DNA of 48,151 nt, from assembly GCA_937975725.1 (NCBI GenBank), contig CALJUL010000120.1, positions 1 to 48,151 of the forward strand, in the 5' to 3' direction. The DNA is from an uncultured Pseudoxanthomonas sp. GTDB taxonomy: Bacteria > Pseudomonadota > Gammaproteobacteria > Xanthomonadales > Xanthomonadaceae. The position numbers and the translations under genes were made by a program. The notes under the pieces were generated by a model. That model made no database searches. It had not been told where the DNA came from and was given only the letters and a program-made list of their open reading frames with translations. Shown here piece after piece: positions 42,599 through 48,151 of the stretch. The stretch's first letter is position 1. Every line of letters starts with the position of its first letter.

Positions 42599-43334
42599 CC
42601 CTGAGTACCCGCGGGTTTGCGTGCCTGTAGGAGCGACGTGAGTCGCGACCGTGCGAATGAAGCGAAATGGGGCTGGGATTGCAGGTGCGCTCTGCTTTGA
42701 AGGCCGGGGTGTCCTCATGGTCATCTGCGCGTCCGTGTAGTCAACCTTTTTCCAAGGTCGCTTGTGGGAATTCCGCATGATTCTTGGAAGAAGGTTGTTC
42801 CATTTGCGCAGTCGCGACTCACGTCGCTCCCACAAGAGCAGAGTCCGGTCGTTCATCGCCGGACCGTGTTGTGGGAGCGACGTGAGTCGCGACCATGTGG
42901 GTAGGTCAGGCGCGGGCCGCAGGTGGATTATCTCTACCTGATTGCAGTGTTTTTCTAGTCATTGCGCACATGCATGCGCATGGTCAGAGCGTGTTCCAAG
43001 ATGGCCTGGATGCTTTCGCATGATTCGCGGTAGATGGTGGTTCCATTCCCATGGTCGCGGCTGAAGCCGCTCCTACAGGAGCAAGACAGGTCGGTCGTCG
43101 CCAGGGACGGCTGTAGGAGCGACGTAAGTCGCGACCGCACGTCCGGAAATTTTCTCTAGGTATACAGCCAAGAGCGAATATGTATAGGCATGCGAATCCC
43201 GCTGTTATGCGGTTGCCGGTGCTTGCAAGTGCTTATTCCTGTTCCTGTCGGCAGCATGCCTTGCGATCGCGACTTACGTTGCTCCTACAAGAGCAGCGGA
43301 AGAACAGACTGGCGGCAAGGACAGCAGCCAGTGT
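42599..43334. repeat. Cluster of six REP elements in alternating orientation
   Basis: Palindromes of the type GTAGGAGCGACGTGAGTCGC lie at 42625-42650 (+), 42810-42835 (-), 42869-42896 (+), 43051-43078 (-), 43111-43136 (+) and 43265-43290 (-). They make three inverted pairs. Pairs share related spacer sequence (AGAGCAGAGTCCGGTCG and GAGCAAGACAGGTCGGTCG). No gene is present in the ~735 bases. Confidence 0.85.
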
Positions 43335-44375
43335 TCAATCGAACCCGACCTCCACCTCGCGCCGTTCGCGGTCGCTCTGCAGGCCGAGTTCGATCAGCCG
43401 CATCACGTCGAGGGCCTGTTGCGGGGTGACCGGTGGCGGCGTGCCGTGCAGGATCGCGTCGCGGATCGCGGCGTAGTAGTGCCGGTAGTCGCCGGGCACG
43501 GCGTCCAGGGGATGCGAGACCGCGCGGCCGTCTTGCACCGTGAGGTGGCCCGGGTCGGCATCCACGCCCCAGCCGGGCGCGCCGGGCGTCATGCCGGCGC
43601 GCAACTGGTCTTCCTGGATGTCCAGGCCGTGCTTGACGTAGCTGCCGGCGGTGCCGTGCACGCTGAAGCGCGGCGCGGGCGCCGCGGCCAGGGTGCTGGC
43701 GTGCAGCACCGCGCGGTGCCGCGGATAGCGCAGGGTGGCTTCGAAGTAGTCCGGCGCGAGCGCGCCGTCGCGCAGGCGGGCGATGTCCACCGTGATCGCT
43801 TCGGGCAGGCCGAACGCTTGCACGGCCTGGTCCAGCAGGTGCGGGCCGAGGTCGTACCACAGGCCGCTGCCGGGTTCGTCGCGCTCGCGCCAGCGGTCCT
43901 GCACGGCCGGGCGGAAACGGTCGAAGTGCGAACGGAATTCCACCACGCGTCCCAGCGTGCCGGCATCGAGCAATGCGCGCAGGGTCAGGAAATCGCCGTC
44001 CCAGCGCCGGTTCTGGAACACGCTGACGATCCGCCGCGCCCGCTCCGCCGCGGCGACCACGTCGCGCGCTTCGGCCAGCGTCAGCGCGAACGGCTTGTCC
44101 ACCACCACGTGCCGTCCCCGCGCCAGCGCCGCCTGCGCCAGCGGTGCGTGCAGGGCGTTGGGCGCCGCGATCACCACCAGGTCGATCGCGTCGCCGAAGG
44201 CGTCGTCCGGCGCTTCCACCACGCGCGCCTGCGGCCAGTCCGCATGCACCTTGCCGGCGTCGCGCGACACCACCGTGTGCAAGCGCAGTCCCGGCGTGGC
44301 GGCGATCAGCGGCGCATGGAAGACCTTGCCGGCGAATCCGTAGCCGACCAGCACGACATCGAGGGGATCGGCCAT
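43335..44375 (-). CDS. Gfo/Idh/MocA family oxidoreductase
   Basis: 346 residues from ATG 44375 (MADPLDVVLVGYGFAGKVFH). The N-terminal Rossmann fold has GYGFAGKVFHAPL and the family Lys-Pro in VVDKPFAL; the C-terminal alpha/beta domain carries DLGPHLLDQAVQAFG. Members oxidise or epimerise sugars and inositols with NAD(P). The exact substrate is not evident; best matches to memory are YvaA/scyllo-inositol dehydrogenase-like proteins. The REP cluster lies directly downstream. Confidence 0.88.
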   Translation of the reverse strand: MADPLDVVLVGYGFAGKVFHAPLIAATPGLRLHTVVSRDAGKVHADWPQARVVEAPDDAFGDAIDLVVIAAPNALHAPLAQAALARGRHVVVDKPFALTLAEARDVVAAAERARRIVSVFQNRRWDGDFLTLRALLDAGTLGRVVEFRSHFDRFRPAVQDRWRERDEPGSGLWYDLGPHLLDQAVQAFGLPEAITVDIARLRDGALAPDYFEATLRYPRHRAVLHASTLAAAPAPRFSVHGTAGSYVKHGLDIQEDQLRAGMTPGAPGWGVDADPGHLTVQDGRAVSHPLDAVPGDYRHYYAAIRDAILHGTPPPVTPQQALDVMRLIELGLQSDRERREVEVGFD

Positions 44376-44542
44376 GGGCGTACGAGGCGTGGACGGAGGC
44401 ATGGCCCGCATCATAAACGCGGACCACGCCCATGCCGGCATGAACGCAGCGCAACCGTTGCCTGAACGTAGGTGCGCTTTTCACGCGCGCTGTACGCGGC
44501 GGCGCCAAGACTGTCGCCGTGATACGAGAAAAGGAGAAGACC

Positions 44543-44896
44543 ATGAAGCATTCCCGTTCCCGCACGCTCGTCGCGACCGCGCTGTCGGCCGCGCTGCTGT
44601 TCTCCACCGCGGCCGCCGTGGCGGCGAATCCGCCAAACGAGCCGGAGGAGAACACGCGGAACGATTCCTCGCAGCCGGTGACCGATACCTGGATCACCGC
44701 CAAGGTCAAGGCCGACCTGCTGGCGACCGAGAATGTCTCCGGCCTGGACATCAAGGTCGAGACCGTGGACGGCAAGGTCAGTCTGACCGGCGCCGTCGCC
44801 AACCAGTCGCAGAAGGACAAGGCGATCGAAGTGGCGAAGAACATCAAGGGCGTCAAGGACGTGGATGGCAGCGGGCTGACGCTCGCCTCGAAGTAA
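44543..44896 (+). CDS. Periplasmic BON domain protein
   Basis: 117 residues from ATG 44543, with AAGGAGAAGACC upstream. Signal peptide (LVATALSAALLFSTAAAVAA), an acidic/Asn-rich linker, then one BON domain (TDTWITAKVKADLLATENVS, VETVDGKVSLTGAVANQS). BON domains bind lipid membranes; OsmY-type members are stress-induced. Only one domain is present (OsmY has two). A hairpin terminator follows. Confidence 0.88.
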   Translation: MKHSRSRTLVATALSAALLFSTAAAVAANPPNEPEENTRNDSSQPVTDTWITAKVKADLLATENVSGLDIKVETVDGKVSLTGAVANQSQKDKAIEVAKNIKGVKDVDGSGLTLASK

Positions 44897-44912
44897 CCGC
44901 CGTTGTGGCACG

Positions 44913-44954
44913 GAGCGGGTGCGTCCCAGCGTAGGACGCGCCCGCTCCTCTTGC
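44913..44954 (+). terminator. Terminator hairpin after the BON gene
   Basis: GAGCGGGTGCGTCC pairs with GGACGCGCCCGCTC (one G-U) around CAGCGTA, followed by CTCTTG. Confidence 0.75.
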
Positions 44955-45016
44955 ATCCGGGCCTGGTTGGATACCACTCCACCGCCCGATCCGCCTTCCC
45001 TGCAATGGAGCCTGCG

Positions 45017-45565
45017 ATGCGCAAGGCAATGTTTTCGGGTTTCACGCTGCTCGGCCTGTGCATGCTGGCGGCTTCCGCCGCGCGCGCTGCCGAGCCGGTC
45101 GCGTCCGTGCCGGAACTGGACGTATCGCGCTATGCCGGCCAGTGGTACGAGATCGCGCACCTGCCGATGTATTTCCAGAGGCAGTGCGTCGGCGACATCA
45201 CCGCGCGCTATTCGCTGGAGCCCGGCGGACGCATCGGCGTGCTCAATGCGTGCAGGACGAAGGACGGCGGCACCGACCAGGCCCGCGGCATCGCGCGGCC
45301 GGTGCCGGGGCATCCCGGCCGCCTGGAGGTGCGCTTCGCGCCCGAATGGCTGTCGTGGCTGCCCTGGGTATGGGCGGACTACTGGGTGATCGCGCTGGAT
45401 CCCGACTACCAGTGGGCGATGGTGGGCGAACCGGACCGCGACTACCTGTGGATCCTCGCGCGCGAGCCGACGATGGACCGCGCGCTGTTCGCTCGGCTCA
45501 AGGCGCAGGCCGAGGCGATGGGCTACGACCTGGCGCCGCTGGAGATGGCCGCGCCGTTGCGCTGA
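45017..45565 (+). CDS. blc: Bacterial lipocalin (Blc-like)
   Basis: 182 residues from ATG 45017, preferred over ATG 45005 because GGAG lies six bases before it. Signal peptide (FTLLGLCMLAASAARAA), then the lipocalin signature RYAGQWYEIAHLP, a beta-barrel, and the closing SWLPWVWADYWVIALD with PDYQWAMVGEPDRDYLWIL. Unlike E. coli Blc, I see no clear lipobox Cys directly at the cleavage site, so it may be soluble in the periplasm. Likely role: storing or moving lipids or lysophospholipids during envelope stress. Confidence 0.88.
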   Translation: MRKAMFSGFTLLGLCMLAASAARAAEPVASVPELDVSRYAGQWYEIAHLPMYFQRQCVGDITARYSLEPGGRIGVLNACRTKDGGTDQARGIARPVPGHPGRLEVRFAPEWLSWLPWVWADYWVIALDPDYQWAMVGEPDRDYLWILAREPTMDRALFARLKAQAEAMGYDLAPLEMAAPLR

Positions 45566-45571
45566 GCCGCG

Positions 45572-46067
45572 TCAGAGCCGGCGGGTGTAGCGCACCTGCA
45601 GGAAGTTCTCGCCCGGATTGGGCTTTTCGATGCGGCCGTTGGAGAAGTGTTGGAAGCGCAGCGTCCATTCGTGCCGCAGGCGGCGGCCGAAGTGCTTGCC
45701 GACGGCGAGATGGTCGCCGAAGTTGAAGGGGGTGCTGAATATCTTGCGGCTGGCGCCGTAGGTGGGGAACACTGCGTTCACGCCGATGTCGCCCTCGACG
45801 AATCAGCCTTCGCCCCAGCCGCGCGGATGCAGGCGCAGCACCGGCGCGATACCGAGCTGGGTGCTCGCGTGACTGTCGCTGCGCCAATGCGCGGCTTCGA
45901 CCTGCCATTGCCCGCCGACGCGGCCGAATCCATACGCTCTTTCCCAGCCCCAGTCGCGGCTGGCGCCGACGGTGAGCGCGCGCGTGCTCGGCCGCGCCGC
46001 CCTGCACGTAGACCGCGGCCATGGACAGCAGCAGTCCCAGTGCCACCGGCGCGATGCTATCGGGCAA
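45572..46067 (-). pseudogene. pagL: Decayed lipid A 3-O-deacylase (PagL) gene
   Basis: Three pieces in order make a PagL-like protein: a signal-like start (SIAPVALGLLLSMAAVYVQG), then TVGASRDWGWERAYGF, and the C-terminal FNFGDHLAVGKHFG and LRFQHFSNGRIEKPNPGENF with the catalytic His-x-Ser and Glu. Between the first and second pieces the frame shifts in the GC-repeat at about 45977-45986. Between the second and third, an in-frame TGA stands at 45803-45805 (GWGEG, stop, FVEGDIG), probably from a TGG Trp codon. PagL trims acyl chains from lipid A in the outer membrane. The 5' end is uncertain. The residues that act in catalysis survive, so decay is recent, unless sequencing errors explain it. 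Confidence 0.75.
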
Positions 46068-46287
46068 CGGGAAGTGGGAGACGGTAGGGAAGGCCGTGCG
46101 GTTCGGGACGACGCGGGCACGGAAGCACTCGGTGGCAGGGGGAGGAGTGGTGGGGGTGCGATGGTAGTGAAAGACCACAAAGCCATGAAGCCATGAGAGG
46201 CCTTGCACTGTCCCGCGCTGCGGCGCAATGAACGCCTGCCTTCGCCGCCCTCACCGCCGCCATCGCACGCAGGTGCAATCGCCCAGG

Positions 46288-46314
46288 AAAAAGGCGGCCA
46301 TGGGCCGCCTTTTT
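46288..46314 (-). terminator. Rho-independent terminator after hppA
   Basis: AAAAAGGCGGCC pairs with GGCCGCCTTTTT around ATG, with A and T runs on both sides; it can act on both strands and lies 23 bases past the hppA stop. Confidence 0.9.
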
Positions 46315-46337
46315 CCTTGCCCGCGATGCCGCCGCGG

Positions 46338-48151
<1,814 letters not shown>

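Noticed and set aside
42599..43334. CRISPR array
   Set aside because: Repeats are palindromic, alternate in orientation and are unevenly spaced; no cas genes.

Overview
The window is high-GC, gene-dense chromosomal DNA that looks like a member of the Xanthomonadaceae/Lysobacteraceae (Lysobacter, Pseudoxanthomonas, Luteimonas, Stenotrophomonas group). This rests on protein types I recognise (DUF3247/XC5848-like, XAC0095-like, DUF6165, an ECF43 sigma factor with a Ser/Thr kinase, a split class II ribonucleotide reductase) and on REP elements with a GTAG tetranucleotide beside a RAYT transposase. No rRNA, tRNA or CRISPR array was found. No database search was run; all calls come from reading the sequence.

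Layout. 1-2256: the 3' end of nrdJ (alpha), a histone H1-like gene, and the separately encoded C-terminal part of NrdJ (TSCPD domain plus zinc ribbon). 2296-3810: an AT-richer gene for an ATPase-TIR fusion, probably an acquired defence gene. 3811-5464: RAYT transposase with its REP elements, plus small unknown genes. 5473-11687: secreted, envelope and unknown proteins (HExxH protease-like protein, beta-barrel protein, M20 peptidase, clan GH-A hydrolase, DUF6165). 11866-19730: three tandem genes for secreted von Willebrand factor A/DUF11 proteins. Each is preceded by a leader that folds into the same three-way-junction shape with compensatory base changes; two share a 517-base identical block. 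19840-29251: a frameshifted Ser/Thr kinase gene, an MFS exporter, a MscS-type channel, and an ECF43 sigma factor with its own TPR-containing Ser/Thr kinase.

29478-38591: a domesticated IS5-type DNA-binding domain, apt, an ECF42 sigma factor next to a VOC protein, a small iron-permease-family membrane protein, SDR, alpha/beta hydrolase, a short 6-phosphogluconate dehydrogenase, a DJ-1/PfpI protein, and a DUF3247 gene overlapping a CPXCG gene. 38646-42598: ABC exporter, then an FMN reductase divergent from soxR with a clear SoxR box between them, then a SHOCT membrane protein overlapping a HAD phosphatase. 42599-43334: six REP elements in alternating orientation. 43335-48151: Gfo/Idh/MocA oxidoreductase, BON protein, lipocalin, a decayed pagL, and the 3' part of a membrane pyrophosphatase gene whose product carries an OmpA-like C-terminal domain.

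The points most worth a second look are the three covarying vWA-gene leaders (a possible undescribed cis-regulatory RNA), the ATPase-TIR gene, the pyrophosphatase-OmpA fusion, a possible dnaX-like -1 frameshift site in nrdJb, and the RAYT whose C-terminus is encoded by a REP element and whose HUH motif reads HLY.
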